The position numbers and the translations under genes were made by a program. Shown one piece after another: positions 50,961 through 61,368 of a DNA stretch of 64,000 nucleotides (the first letter of the stretch is position 1; the number at the start of each line of letters is the position of its first letter). This DNA is from Botrimarina colliarenosi. GTDB lineage: Bacteria; Planctomycetota; Planctomycetia; Pirellulales; Lacipirellulaceae. The stretch covers positions 5,194-69,193 of the forward strand of contig NZ_SJPR01000008.1 of assembly GCF_007859955.1 (NCBI RefSeq), read 5' to 3'. The notes under the pieces are model-generated. The model ran no database searches. It worked only from the letters and a program-made list of their open reading frames with translations, and had not been told where the DNA came from.

Positions 50961-52070
50961 TCACCGCCCCTTCCCCAAGAACGTCTTAATCGCCGCGTAG
51001 ATCGCTTCACGGTCCTCGATCTCGCAGCACACGAGGTTCTCGTGCTGCGAGCCGAACTTGGCTTCGATTTGGCCGAGCAGTTCGCCGCTGCCGTAGGGGC
51101 TCTCGACTTGGCCGTAGGCGAATTGGTTGACGTGCGGCAGGATGCGCTCGCCGAGGAGTTCGAACGCCTGGTGGTTGTCTTCGCCCCAGTTGTCGCCGTC
51201 GGAGAACTGGAAGACGTAGAGGTTCCACTCGGCGGGCGGCAGTTGCTGGGCGATCAGCTCGGCGCAGACGCGGTAAGCGCTGCTGACGCGCGTGCCGCCG
51301 CTCTCGCGGGTGTGATAGAAGGCGTGCTCGTCGACCTCCTTGGCGACGGCGTCGTGGATGATGTAGCGGCGTTCGAGGCCCGTGTACTGGCTGCGCAGCC
51401 ACGTATCGATCCAGAAGGCGGCGTTACGGACCAGCGACTTTTGGGCGTCGGTCATGCTGCCCGACACGTCCATGATGTAGATCGCCGCGGCGTTCACCAG
51501 CGGCTCGTCGACGGTCGTCCACGAGCGGTAACGCTTGTCCCCTTTGACGGGGATGATCGCCGGGCGGTCGGGCGTGTAGCCGCCGGTGCTGATTTCGCGC
51601 TGCAGCGCCCGCAGGTAAGTCCGCTTGTTGTGGCGCAGCGACTCGGGGCCGGTCGAGCGGACCGAGTTGTACTTCGCTTTCTGGGCTTCGATGGTCGCCT
51701 TGCCGCGCGGTTCGATGTGGGGCAGTTCGAGCTCTTCGCCGAGGAGGGCCGCCAGCTCGTCCAGCGGCACATCGACTTCGGTGTAGTGCTCGGCGCCCGC
51801 GTCGCCGCCGGCGCCCCCTTCGCCCGACTGACCCTTGCCCTTGCCGACCGCGTCCCCCTCGTCGCCCTGGCCTTGGCCGACGCCGCCGTTGCCGTTGTCG
51901 CCGAAGCGGAACCGCGGCGTGTTGAGTGACGGCACCGGGATCGAGACGACGTTCTTCCCCTTACGGCCGAGCATCTCGCCATGGGCGACGTAGCGCTTGA
52001 GGTTCTCGCGCACCTTGCCCTTCACGATCTGCTTGAACCGCCGGACGTCTCTGTCAATCGGGAGGGACAT
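50961..52070 (-). CDS. DUF444 (YeaH/YhbH family) protein
   Basis: This 369-residue YeaH/YhbH-type protein opens PIDRDVRRFKQIVKGKVREN and has a Gly-rich disordered segment (GNGGVGQGQGDEGDAVGKGK). It carries a von Willebrand factor A-like domain with MIDAS DVSGSMTDAQK, followed by ESGGTRVSSAYRVC and FQFSDGDNWGED, and it ends AIYAAIKTFLGKGR. It is encoded between PrkA and SpoVR, the conserved three-gene module associated with stress and starvation responses in other bacteria. A perfect inverted repeat separates it from prkA. Confidence 0.95.
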   Translation of the reverse strand: MSLPIDRDVRRFKQIVKGKVRENLKRYVAHGEMLGRKGKNVVSIPVPSLNTPRFRFGDNGNGGVGQGQGDEGDAVGKGKGQSGEGGAGGDAGAEHYTEVDVPLDELAALLGEELELPHIEPRGKATIEAQKAKYNSVRSTGPESLRHNKRTYLRALQREISTGGYTPDRPAIIPVKGDKRYRSWTTVDEPLVNAAAIYIMDVSGSMTDAQKSLVRNAAFWIDTWLRSQYTGLERRYIIHDAVAKEVDEHAFYHTRESGGTRVSSAYRVCAELIAQQLPPAEWNLYVFQFSDGDNWGEDNHQAFELLGERILPHVNQFAYGQVESPYGSGELLGQIEAKFGSQHENLVCCEIEDREAIYAAIKTFLGKGR

Positions 52071-52082
52071 GATGGTGGCGTC

Positions 52083-52298
52083 AGGAAGGGAGATGTGGGG
52101 ATGAAGGGGGATGAGGGGATGGACTATTGGAGGGGCGTACTCAATCGGGATAGAGGATTGGAGAGAGATAAAGGAATAAAGTTCATTGAACTCAACACTT
52201 ATTTCAAAACCTACTACGGAAAATTTTCCTGATCGTTTGGCTAAGTCCCACGATCGGCCATCACCTCATCCCCCTTCATCCCCAACATCTCCCTTCCT
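52083..52298. repeat. Inverted repeat filling the prkA-DUF444 gap, family F4
   Basis: Arm 1 (52083-52122) is AGGAAGGGAGATGTGGGGAT, then GAAGGGGGATGAGGGGATGG. Arm 2 (52258-52298) is its complement with one inserted base and one mismatch. The arms are iterations of GGGGATGA-like 8-mers. The 135-nt interior is much more AT-rich than the genome around it. The element lies 5 bp from the prkA stop and 12 bp from the DUF444 ATG. Confidence 0.95.
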
Positions 52299-52303
52299 AA
52301 CCA

Positions 52304-54361
<2,058 letters not shown>

Positions 54362-54797
54362 GGCGGTGCCTGCTTCTCCGTGAGTGCTGCGTGACTCGCC
54401 GAAGGGGGGCCCTTTGCATTTCCCTGCAAAAGTGAGCCGCAACGCCCGGAGGGGGGCGGGAGGTTTCAACCACAGGTTTCAACCACAACGGCCCACCGAG
54501 AACGGGGACCGCCAACTCCCCCATCCAATGAGGGGCTCACCGTGCGAGGTTGGCAAAGAGCGGAGGGCGGCGAGTGGCGGGAGAAGGGGGGAGGCGTCCT
54601 GCCGGCGGTGTGGCGCGGAAGTAACTCCTGCGACCCTTCCTTACCCTAGTATCACTTCGCCCCTCGCCAGCCAGCAAGAGAAATGTGCGCGGTGAGGCCG
54701 CAATCGCCCGCCTGTCGAGTGGACAGTTCGTCACGTGACGCCCCCCAAGAAGAGGCATCCGTGGGCAATTTATGCGATGCAGAGCCCCGCGTGGGCG

Positions 54798-56111
54798 TTA
54801 CTCGCCGCCTGAGCCGTTCGACGACGAGCCCGACCCGCGACGGCGACGGCCGCCACGTGAGCGCCCGCCGCGACTGCCTTCCGAACCACTTCCACTTCCG
54901 CTACCACCGCCATCGCTACCGCTGCGACTGCCGCTGCTGCGACCACCGCCGCTACGCCCGCGGCTTGACCCGCTGGTGGTGCGACGTCGTTCGGAACGGG
55001 CCGCGATGTTGGCGTCGACCATGACGCCGATCGCCTCGGTCCACGAGGTGATGTTCTTGTGAGAGATCGCGGGGACGTCGTCTTCGTCGTCCTCGGCCTC
55101 TTCGTCGGAGGCTTCGACGGTTCGGGGACGCCGCGCGCGGGTCTCGGACGCCGGCTCGCCACCGTCGTCGTCATCGTCGCTCTCCTCCGCGTCGGCCTCC
55201 TCCCCCTCAGAACGGGGGGCGTCGTCCGCTGCTGAGCGGCCGCGTCCGCGGCGGCGCCGACGGCGGCGGCGTTTGGGCTTATCACCCTCCTCGGCTTCCT
55301 CGCTCGAGGACTCTTCGGAGTCGTCGTCGCTCACTTCCAGCGAAGGCCCGTCGAGGTCCGCCGCGGCTGACGAGTCGTCCTCGTCTTCTTCGGAAGTCGC
55401 TTCGGCGGTGTCGTCGGTCTTCTTGCGGCGACGGCGTCCGCCCCGGCGGCGACGGCGGCGGGGCTTCTCGGTGTGATCTTCGTCGTCGGAGTCGGCCTCT
55501 TCCCCCTCGGTGGCGACCACCTCTTCTTCGGAGTCGGTGAGCTCCGCACTGTCGTCATCATCGTCGTCATCGGAAGCGGCGAAGAGGTCGCGCGGCAGCT
55601 CGGGCTCCGCAGCGGCCGACTCGGGCTTGGCGCGGCGGCCGGCAAAGGGGAACCAACCTGTGAACCCACGGGGCTTGGCGGCAGGCTCCTCGTCTTCAGG
55701 GGCTTCGGCGGACGGCGTTTCGCTGGCGGGCTTCGCGGCGGACTGGGCAACCGCGGCGTCGACCGCGGCGGGGGCGGGACGCGACGGTTCGGGCCGTGGA
55801 GCCCGCTCTTCGACCACCGAGGCGGGGGTCGGTTCGGGGGCCTTGGCGGCCGGTGGCGCCGGCTTCGGGGCGGGCTGCGGCGCCTTCGGCGTGGCGGGCT
55901 TGGCGCCGGCGACGCCGAGTGTCGAGGCGAGATTGTCCCACCCGCTCGGCTTGGGGGCGGGGTAATCGTCCGGCAGATCGACCGCCGGCGTCTCGGCGGC
56001 GGCTGGCTCCGGCTCCGGCGTCGGGGCAGGGGCTTTTGCCTCGGTCGGCGTGGGGGTCGCCGGCTTGGCGCCCAGGTCTTGGAGAAGCGAGTCCCAGTTG
56101 TCGGCTGCCAT
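54798..56111 (-). CDS. Highly charged disordered protein with RG/SG-rich tail
   Basis: This 437-residue protein is almost entirely low complexity. It has an N-terminal WDSLLQDLGAKPA/WDNLASTLGVAGAKP repeat, a Pro/Ala linker, acidic stretches (EDEDDSSAAADLDG, DDDDDDSAELTDSEEE) and basic clusters (KPRRRRRRGGRRRRK, KRRRRRRRRGRGRS). A short ordered segment (ISHKNITSWTEAIGVMVDAN) precedes an Arg/Ser/Gly-rich tail. Alternating acidic and Arg-rich blocks and RG repeats suggest RNA or DNA binding or condensate formation; this is inference. The two N-terminal W-D-x-L motifs may be short binding modules. The family was not recognised. Confidence 0.78.
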   Translation of the reverse strand: MAADNWDSLLQDLGAKPATPTPTEAKAPAPTPEPEPAAAETPAVDLPDDYPAPKPSGWDNLASTLGVAGAKPATPKAPQPAPKPAPPAAKAPEPTPASVVEERAPRPEPSRPAPAAVDAAVAQSAAKPASETPSAEAPEDEEPAAKPRGFTGWFPFAGRRAKPESAAAEPELPRDLFAASDDDDDDDSAELTDSEEEVVATEGEEADSDDEDHTEKPRRRRRRGGRRRRKKTDDTAEATSEEDEDDSSAAADLDGPSLEVSDDDSEESSSEEAEEGDKPKRRRRRRRRGRGRSAADDAPRSEGEEADAEESDDDDDGGEPASETRARRPRTVEASDEEAEDDEDDVPAISHKNITSWTEAIGVMVDANIAARSERRRTTSGSSRGRSGGGRSSGSRSGSDGGGSGSGSGSEGSRGGRSRGGRRRRGSGSSSNGSGGE

Positions 56112-56331
56112 AAGTTGCTTTGTTCGTCGTGTGAAGCCGGCCTGGCTCGAGGCGGCTCGGCGGGTTCGACCGGCCTCGACGACGGGCCCCCCGGTGCGGG
56201 GGAGCCGGTTCGGAGGCGTTGGCCCTTGGCGTAGCTTGTGACTTGTGCGTTATCGGGGTCGGCTAAGCGACCGTAAGCCAAGCAGCATAAAGGGTTTCCC
56301 GCGCTTTCGGAAGCCGATCGAGGCGGCCAAC

Positions 56332-56359
56332 AAAAAACCCCGGGCCAATTGGCCCGGGG
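56332..56359 (-). terminator. Rho-independent terminator of the outer-membrane protein gene
   Basis: CCCCGGGCCAATTGGCCCGG followed by GG is a perfect 22-bp palindrome, followed on the minus strand by TTTTTTG. It lies 31 bp downstream of the stop at 56391. Confidence 0.92.
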
Positions 56360-56390
56360 CGTCGTTGTTGGTCGTTGGCGTTCGCCGGCT

Positions 56391-57743
56391 TTACGGCCGG
56401 TCGTCGATGATCAGCGAGCCGTTGTCGGCGACATCGAACAGCGGGCGGTACTGACCCGAGTAGCTCTGCTTGGCCCGCTTGCCGTAGTGCCAGACGAGGC
56501 TCGTGCCGAGATTCCAGGCTTCTTCCTGGGCCCCGATGCCGGCGCCGTCTTCTTCGGGGATCACGTAGGTGAACCCGGTGGCGAGCGACCAGCGATCCGT
56601 GAGCGGAATCGAGGCGTCGAAGCCGACGATCCCCTTGCTGTCGTCGTCGAAGCCGCCGAAGAAGCGGACCTCGCCCCCCTGGCAGCCGTGCTTGCGGTAG
56701 AAGAACAGATACTGATTGGTAGCGTGGTAGGTGACGGTCCCCGCCGTGCCTAAGGCGACCGTGTTCTCGTTCATCTTCGAAGCGAACTGGAAGCCGATCT
56801 CGTGGCCGCAGGGGTTGGTGACGCTGATAAGGCCACGGAGCTGGCCGAAGTCCATCGACCCCTGCCGTTCATCTTGCAACAGGTCGTAGACGACGCCGTA
56901 CTGCAGACCGACCGGTTTGCGGTGGAACAAGCCGCCGGTGAAGAACTGCTGGGTGTGGCCACTGTCCGTGTTGAGATCGTCGTCGCCGTGCAGCTGGTTC
57001 TGTGTCGACCGGTAACCGAGTTGGTAGCCGACGCCCGGCACGCCGAGGAACGACATCGATCCGCCGACATTCACGCCCTCGGTGAAGCCGAAGTTGCCGC
57101 GGTCGCGGTTCGGCCCGTCGAGCGGGTTCTTGAACGCCTGGACGCCGGCGAAGAGGGTCAGCTCGCGGATCGGCGGCAGACAGAGCACCACCGGCACGCA
57201 GTCATCGCCGCAGACGCCGTCGCCACAACCCATGCCGCAGGTTCCGCCGCAACCGACGTCGCCGCAGCCGCACGTTTCGCCGTAGGTGAGACCACAGCCG
57301 GGTTCGACGCCACACCCACAGCCGAGCTCGCAACCACAGCCGGGGTCGCCGTAGGCGCAGCTTGGGTCGACGACAGCGCAACCCGGCTCCTCGTAGTAGG
57401 AGCCTCCGCAGCCACACCCGCCGGCACAACCACAGGTGGCGCATGCCGCCTGGACCGACGCATCGACGCGAGGCGCCGACCCCGATCGGGGGGCGGGAGG
57501 CATCGCGGCAACCGCTTGTCGCACCGGAGCCGGTCGGTTCGCCGCCGCCGGTGGGGCGACCGCGGACGCCTGTCGGACGACCGTCGGCGCCTTGGCGGCC
57601 GGCTTGCCGCTCGCGGCGCGGGGCGCCGGGGCGGTGTGACTGACTTGCTGGACTCCCGTCGACTGCCACTGAAGCTGCGCCGTCGCAGGCATCGTGGAGG
57701 AAGCGGCGAGAAGTCCGAATAGGGCGTGCATCAGGCGACGCAT
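56391..57743 (-). CDS. Cys-rich outer-membrane protein, DUF6666-like
   Basis: This 450-residue exported protein has a signal peptide (MRRLMHALFGLLAASSTMPA), an Ala/Pro-rich linker and a Cys-rich block of about 75 residues (CATCGCAGGCGCGGSYYEE, CGCELGCGCGVEPGCGL, CGCGDVGCGGTCGMGCGD). A domain predicted as beta-barrel follows (LTLFAGVQAFKNPLDGPN, GGLFHRKPVGLQYGVVYDL, FYRKHGCQGGEVRFFGG). The pattern matches planctomycete proteins annotated as DUF6666, probably surface or outer-membrane. The Cys block may cross-link or bind metal. It closes with a strong terminator. Confidence 0.75.
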   Translation of the reverse strand: MRRLMHALFGLLAASSTMPATAQLQWQSTGVQQVSHTAPAPRAASGKPAAKAPTVVRQASAVAPPAAANRPAPVRQAVAAMPPAPRSGSAPRVDASVQAACATCGCAGGCGCGGSYYEEPGCAVVDPSCAYGDPGCGCELGCGCGVEPGCGLTYGETCGCGDVGCGGTCGMGCGDGVCGDDCVPVVLCLPPIRELTLFAGVQAFKNPLDGPNRDRGNFGFTEGVNVGGSMSFLGVPGVGYQLGYRSTQNQLHGDDDLNTDSGHTQQFFTGGLFHRKPVGLQYGVVYDLLQDERQGSMDFGQLRGLISVTNPCGHEIGFQFASKMNENTVALGTAGTVTYHATNQYLFFYRKHGCQGGEVRFFGGFDDDSKGIVGFDASIPLTDRWSLATGFTYVIPEEDGAGIGAQEEAWNLGTSLVWHYGKRAKQSYSGQYRPLFDVADNGSLIIDDRP

Positions 57744-58108
57744 CGCAGGTACCTCACGGGGGCAGGTGTCATGATTCGACTGGCGCGCGTTCCACTAAAG
57801 ACCGACTCGCGGTCTGCTAGCGGCAGGCGTGCGCCAGGCCCCCCTGGTCGCAGCTAACCGTATCTATCGTCCCCCAGCGGGCCGTACTTTCGACAAAGTC
57901 GGCGTAATCGTCAGGGTCGATGCTGTCAGGGGCAGCGGCGGTGGCTCTTTTGTTGGGTCCACAGTGCGGACCGTGCGCTGGCGGTGTTTGGAAGCCTCTT
58001 CCCGCCGCGATATCCAACGCCCGGTCCGCACAGCGGACCCTACGGGGTGGCGCCAGCATCGCTATACTCGCGTCTCTCGCTCCCGACTTGTTTAAGACCC
58101 GCCCCGCC
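57744..58108. other. Divergent region before adenine deaminase
   Basis: This 365-bp gap separates the outer-membrane protein gene from ade. It contains the inverted repeat at 57955-58040. On the minus strand a short open stretch near 57830-57930 encodes IDPDDYADFVESTARW, which could be a decayed gene fragment, but no start or family supports calling a gene. Promoters for both flanking genes should be here. Confidence 0.5.
57955..58040. repeat. Inverted repeat upstream of ade, family F7
   Basis: GGGTCCACAGTGCGGACCG at 57955-57973 pairs with CGGTCCGCACAGCGGACCC at 58022-58040 (two mismatches) around a 48-nt loop. It lies about 70 bp before the ade ATG, probably in the 5' untranslated region or promoter. 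Confidence 0.88.
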
Positions 58109-59755
58109 ATGCCCGCCTCGTTCTCGATTCGCTCCAACGTTGTCGATCTCTTCGCCCGCACGGTGACTCCCGCCGAGGTCCGCGTCGCCGATGGCAAGAT
58201 CGCCGCCATCGAGCCACTGCCGGCTGGCGAAACCGTCGAAGGCTATTTGGTCCCTGGCTTTGTCGACGCCCACGTGCATGTCGAGAGCTCGATGCTCGTC
58301 CCGACCGAGTTCGCCCGGGCGGCGGTCGTCCACGGGACGGTCGCCTCGGTGAGCGACCCCCACGAGATCGGCAACGTGCTCGGCGTCGCGGGTGTCCACT
58401 ACATGCTCGAGCAGGGGGATCAGACGCCATTCAAGTTCTGCTTCGGCGCCCCGTCGTGCGTCCCCGCCACGACGTTCGAGACCGCCGGCGCCACGATCAC
58501 GGTCGAGGAAGTCGAGACCTTGCTCGACGACTCACGGATTGGCTACCTCAGCGAGATGATGAACTTCCCGGGCGTCCTCGGCGGCGACCCCGAGTGCCTG
58601 GCGAAGATCAAGGCCTCACAAGACCGCGGCAAGCCGGTCGATGGCCACGCCCCCGGCCTCCGCGGCGCGGAGGCGGCCCGCTACGTCGCGGCCGGCATGA
58701 CGACCGACCACGAGTGCTTCACGATCGAGGAGGCCCGCGACAAACTCGCCGCCGGCTGCAAGATCTCGATCCGCGAGGGCTCCGCCGCCCGCAACTTCGA
58801 CGCCCTCGCGCCGCTCATCGCCGAGCATCCCGGCATGGTGATGCTGTGCAGCGACGACAAGCACCCCGACGAGTTGGAGATCGGGCACATCAACCTGCTG
58901 CTGCGTCGGTCGGTCGCCCAAGGGGCCGACGTCTTCGACGCCCTCTGCGCCGCTTGCCAAACTCCGGTTGATCATTACAGCCTGCCGGTCGGCCTCTTGC
59001 GGGTTGGCGATCCGGCCGACTTGGTCGAGATCGATTCGCTCAGCGAGTTCAACGTCCGCCGCACCTGGATCGATGGCGAGTTGGTGGCCGAGAACGGCAA
59101 GAGCCTGCTGCCGCGGATCGAGCCCGCCGTTGCGAACAACTTCGTCGCCCGCGAGGTGCGTGGAGAGGAACTGGCGTTGTCGGCCGCGGGCGTCGAGGAG
59201 CTCCGCGTCATTGAGGCGATCGACGGGCAGCTGATCACCAACGCCCTCGCGGCCAGGCCCAAGGTCCACGCCGGCAACGTTGTCTCCGACGTCGACAACG
59301 ACGTGCTCAAGCTGGTGGTCGTCAACCGCTACGCCGACGCCCCCCCGGCGATCGCGTTCATCAAGAACTTCGGACTGGCGCGTGGCGCTATCGCCTCGAG
59401 CGTCGCCCACGACTCGCACAACGTGATCGCGGTCGGCGTGGATGACACCGACCTCTCTACGGCGATCAACCTCGTCATGGAGAACACCGGCGGCCTCTCC
59501 GCCGCCAGCCACAAGGACGGGGTCGCCGAGGCGCTGCCGCTGCCGGTGGCCGGCCTGATGGCGACCGGCACGTGCCAAGAAGTTGGGCAGGCGTATGGCA
59601 AGCTCGACAAGCTCGCCAAGGGGTGGGGCAGCCCGCTGCGGGCGCCCTACATGACGCTCTCGTTCATGGCCCTGCTAGTGATCCCGGCGCTCAAGCTGAG
59701 TGACAAAGGGCTCTTCGACGGCGCCAAGTTTGAATTCGTCTCGCTCACGTCGTAA
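58109..59755 (+). CDS. ade: Adenine deaminase
   Basis: Adenine deaminase converts adenine to hypoxanthine in purine salvage. The 548-residue amidohydrolase has the metal-binding motif VDAHVHVESSMLVPTEFARA, SDPHEIGNVLG, MLCSDDKHPDELEIGH, and the C-terminal block ASSVAHDSHNVIAVGVDDTD typical of the AdeC family. The ATG at 58109 was chosen; a frame beginning at 57920 adds sequence from the F7 inverted repeat. No purine riboswitch was recognised. Confidence 0.95.
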   Translation: MPASFSIRSNVVDLFARTVTPAEVRVADGKIAAIEPLPAGETVEGYLVPGFVDAHVHVESSMLVPTEFARAAVVHGTVASVSDPHEIGNVLGVAGVHYMLEQGDQTPFKFCFGAPSCVPATTFETAGATITVEEVETLLDDSRIGYLSEMMNFPGVLGGDPECLAKIKASQDRGKPVDGHAPGLRGAEAARYVAAGMTTDHECFTIEEARDKLAAGCKISIREGSAARNFDALAPLIAEHPGMVMLCSDDKHPDELEIGHINLLLRRSVAQGADVFDALCAACQTPVDHYSLPVGLLRVGDPADLVEIDSLSEFNVRRTWIDGELVAENGKSLLPRIEPAVANNFVAREVRGEELALSAAGVEELRVIEAIDGQLITNALAARPKVHAGNVVSDVDNDVLKLVVVNRYADAPPAIAFIKNFGLARGAIASSVAHDSHNVIAVGVDDTDLSTAINLVMENTGGLSAASHKDGVAEALPLPVAGLMATGTCQEVGQAYGKLDKLAKGWGSPLRAPYMTLSFMALLVIPALKLSDKGLFDGAKFEFVSLTS

Positions 59756-59924
59756 CTCTCCTGCCACTCTAGCGCCCTCGTCGCCACCCGCTCTCGTACC
59801 GAGAGAACGCGACCCCATTGAATCGTTCGCTTTCCCGGACAGGGTACGCGTTGGGGGGCCGCCGTAGTTAAACTGGCGGGCTCACTCCACGCCGTCTTCG
59901 CCTCTCACCTGACCAGACCAAGCG

Positions 59925-61340
59925 ATGCCTGTTTCTCAACTCCAGTGCCTCCGCTTCGCCACGGCGGCTCTTGTGCTGGCCCTCACACGGGGTGGAATCG
60001 CGTCAGACAACTCTGGCGGTCATGAGATAAACTTCGTCGCCGGCCGCCTGATCGAACTGAACGACAACGGCGCGTGGTCGTGGTTCATGGACAACCGAGC
60101 CATCGTCCAAGGCGGAAAGCTCGTCGTGGGTTCGATCCGGTCGATTGGCGACTTCCGGTCCGGCCGCACCGACCCGAATTGGGGCAACGTCGAGATCGCC
60201 ACGCTCGACCTCGAAACGCTCAAAGTGGGCCGCACGGTGATGCACCGCCAATTTGAGCAGGACGACCACAATAACCCCGCCTTCCTGCCGATCGACGGCG
60301 ACCGGCTCTTGGCCGTCTACACCATGCACGGGCAAGAAGTGAATATCTACGTGCGGCATTCCGAGCCGCACAACCCGCTGAGCTGGAGTGATGCCCTCGT
60401 CGTCATATCACCGGGGCAGGCGGGCAGCTTTACAAAGGACAGTGTCACCTACTCCAATCTCTTCCGCCTGTCGTCGGGCGAGATCATCGACATCTACCGA
60501 GGCGTTGGGCACGATCCCAACTATATGTCCTCGGACGACGAGGGGAAAACCTGGCGCTATCGCGGCCGATTCCTGAAAGGTCGTGACGGCTACAGCCCCT
60601 ACCTCAAGTACGTCCAGGACGGCGACCGGATCCACTTCGTTGCGACCGAAGACCACCCCCGCAACTTCGACAACAGCCTCTACCACGGCTACATCGAGGC
60701 GGGTGAGTTGCACCTCAGCGACGGTGAAGCTGTCGGCCCGATGAGCGATAACCAAGAAACGGCCCTACGGACATGGGACTTCACCCGCGTCTTTCAGGGC
60801 GACCCCGATAACGTCGCCTGGATGTGCGACATCGAACTCAACAAAGAACGTCATCCCGTCATCGCCTTCACGGTACAGAAAGACGGACGTGGCCTTCCTA
60901 AGCGCCAGGGCGGTGAAGACCACCGTTTCCACTACGCTCGCTGGGATGGCGACGGGTGGCGGCAGTCCGAGATCGCTTTCGCCGGGAAGCGGCTCTACCC
61001 CTCCGAAGACGACTACACCGGCCTCGCGGCGATCGATCCGCGCGACGTGAACGTCGTTTACATCTCCACCAACGCCCACCCGAAGACCGGCGAGCCGCTC
61101 ATCAGTGAGGCCGACGGCAAACGGCATCACGAGTTGTTCCGGGGTCGTCGCCCCGAGGTGGAGGGCGCCCCATGGAAGTGGACGCCGATCACCGCCAACT
61201 CGACTGCCGACAATCTTCGCCCGCTGATTCCGCCCACCACCGATGGCCTGACCGCCCTGGTCTGGATGCGGGGCAGCTACACCCACAACCGGGGCGATTG
61301 GACCACGGCAGTCGTGGCGATGCCGCTTGAAGCGGAGTGA
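59925..61340 (+). CDS. Exported BNR_4-repeat protein, possible polysaccharide lyase
   Basis: This 471-residue protein has a signal-like N-terminus (CLRFATAALVLALTRGGIAS) and a beta-propeller of BNR_4 type: GAWSWFMDNRAIVQGGKLVV at the first blade, HNNPAFLPIDGDRLLAVYTM, SNLFRLSSGEIIDIYRG with SSDDEGKTWRYRG, and NDQET-like (DNQETALRTWDFTRVF) blocks. Related folds occur in ulvan lyase families PL24/PL25 and other secreted enzymes, so a role on marine or algal polysaccharide is possible but unproven. It follows ade by 169 bp. Confidence 0.8.
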   Translation: MPVSQLQCLRFATAALVLALTRGGIASDNSGGHEINFVAGRLIELNDNGAWSWFMDNRAIVQGGKLVVGSIRSIGDFRSGRTDPNWGNVEIATLDLETLKVGRTVMHRQFEQDDHNNPAFLPIDGDRLLAVYTMHGQEVNIYVRHSEPHNPLSWSDALVVISPGQAGSFTKDSVTYSNLFRLSSGEIIDIYRGVGHDPNYMSSDDEGKTWRYRGRFLKGRDGYSPYLKYVQDGDRIHFVATEDHPRNFDNSLYHGYIEAGELHLSDGEAVGPMSDNQETALRTWDFTRVFQGDPDNVAWMCDIELNKERHPVIAFTVQKDGRGLPKRQGGEDHRFHYARWDGDGWRQSEIAFAGKRLYPSEDDYTGLAAIDPRDVNVVYISTNAHPKTGEPLISEADGKRHHELFRGRRPEVEGAPWKWTPITANSTADNLRPLIPPTTDGLTALVWMRGSYTHNRGDWTTAVVAMPLEAE

Positions 61341-61368
61341 CGCTCTCTCCGCTAGGGCGTGGCCGCTC

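Noticed and set aside
50693..51010. N-terminal extension of the small gene between DUF444 and spoVR
   Set aside because: It would be translated entirely from the F1/F6 repeats and the duplicated DUF444 end.
52083..52298. CRISPR array or insertion sequence
   Set aside because: Only one inverted pair with no regular spacers, and no transposase is encoded inside.
57817..58209. Minus-strand frame with IDPDDYADFV-like segment upstream of ade
   Set aside because: A possible gene relic, but it lacks a credible start, overlaps the F7 repeat and the ade 5' end, and no family supports it.
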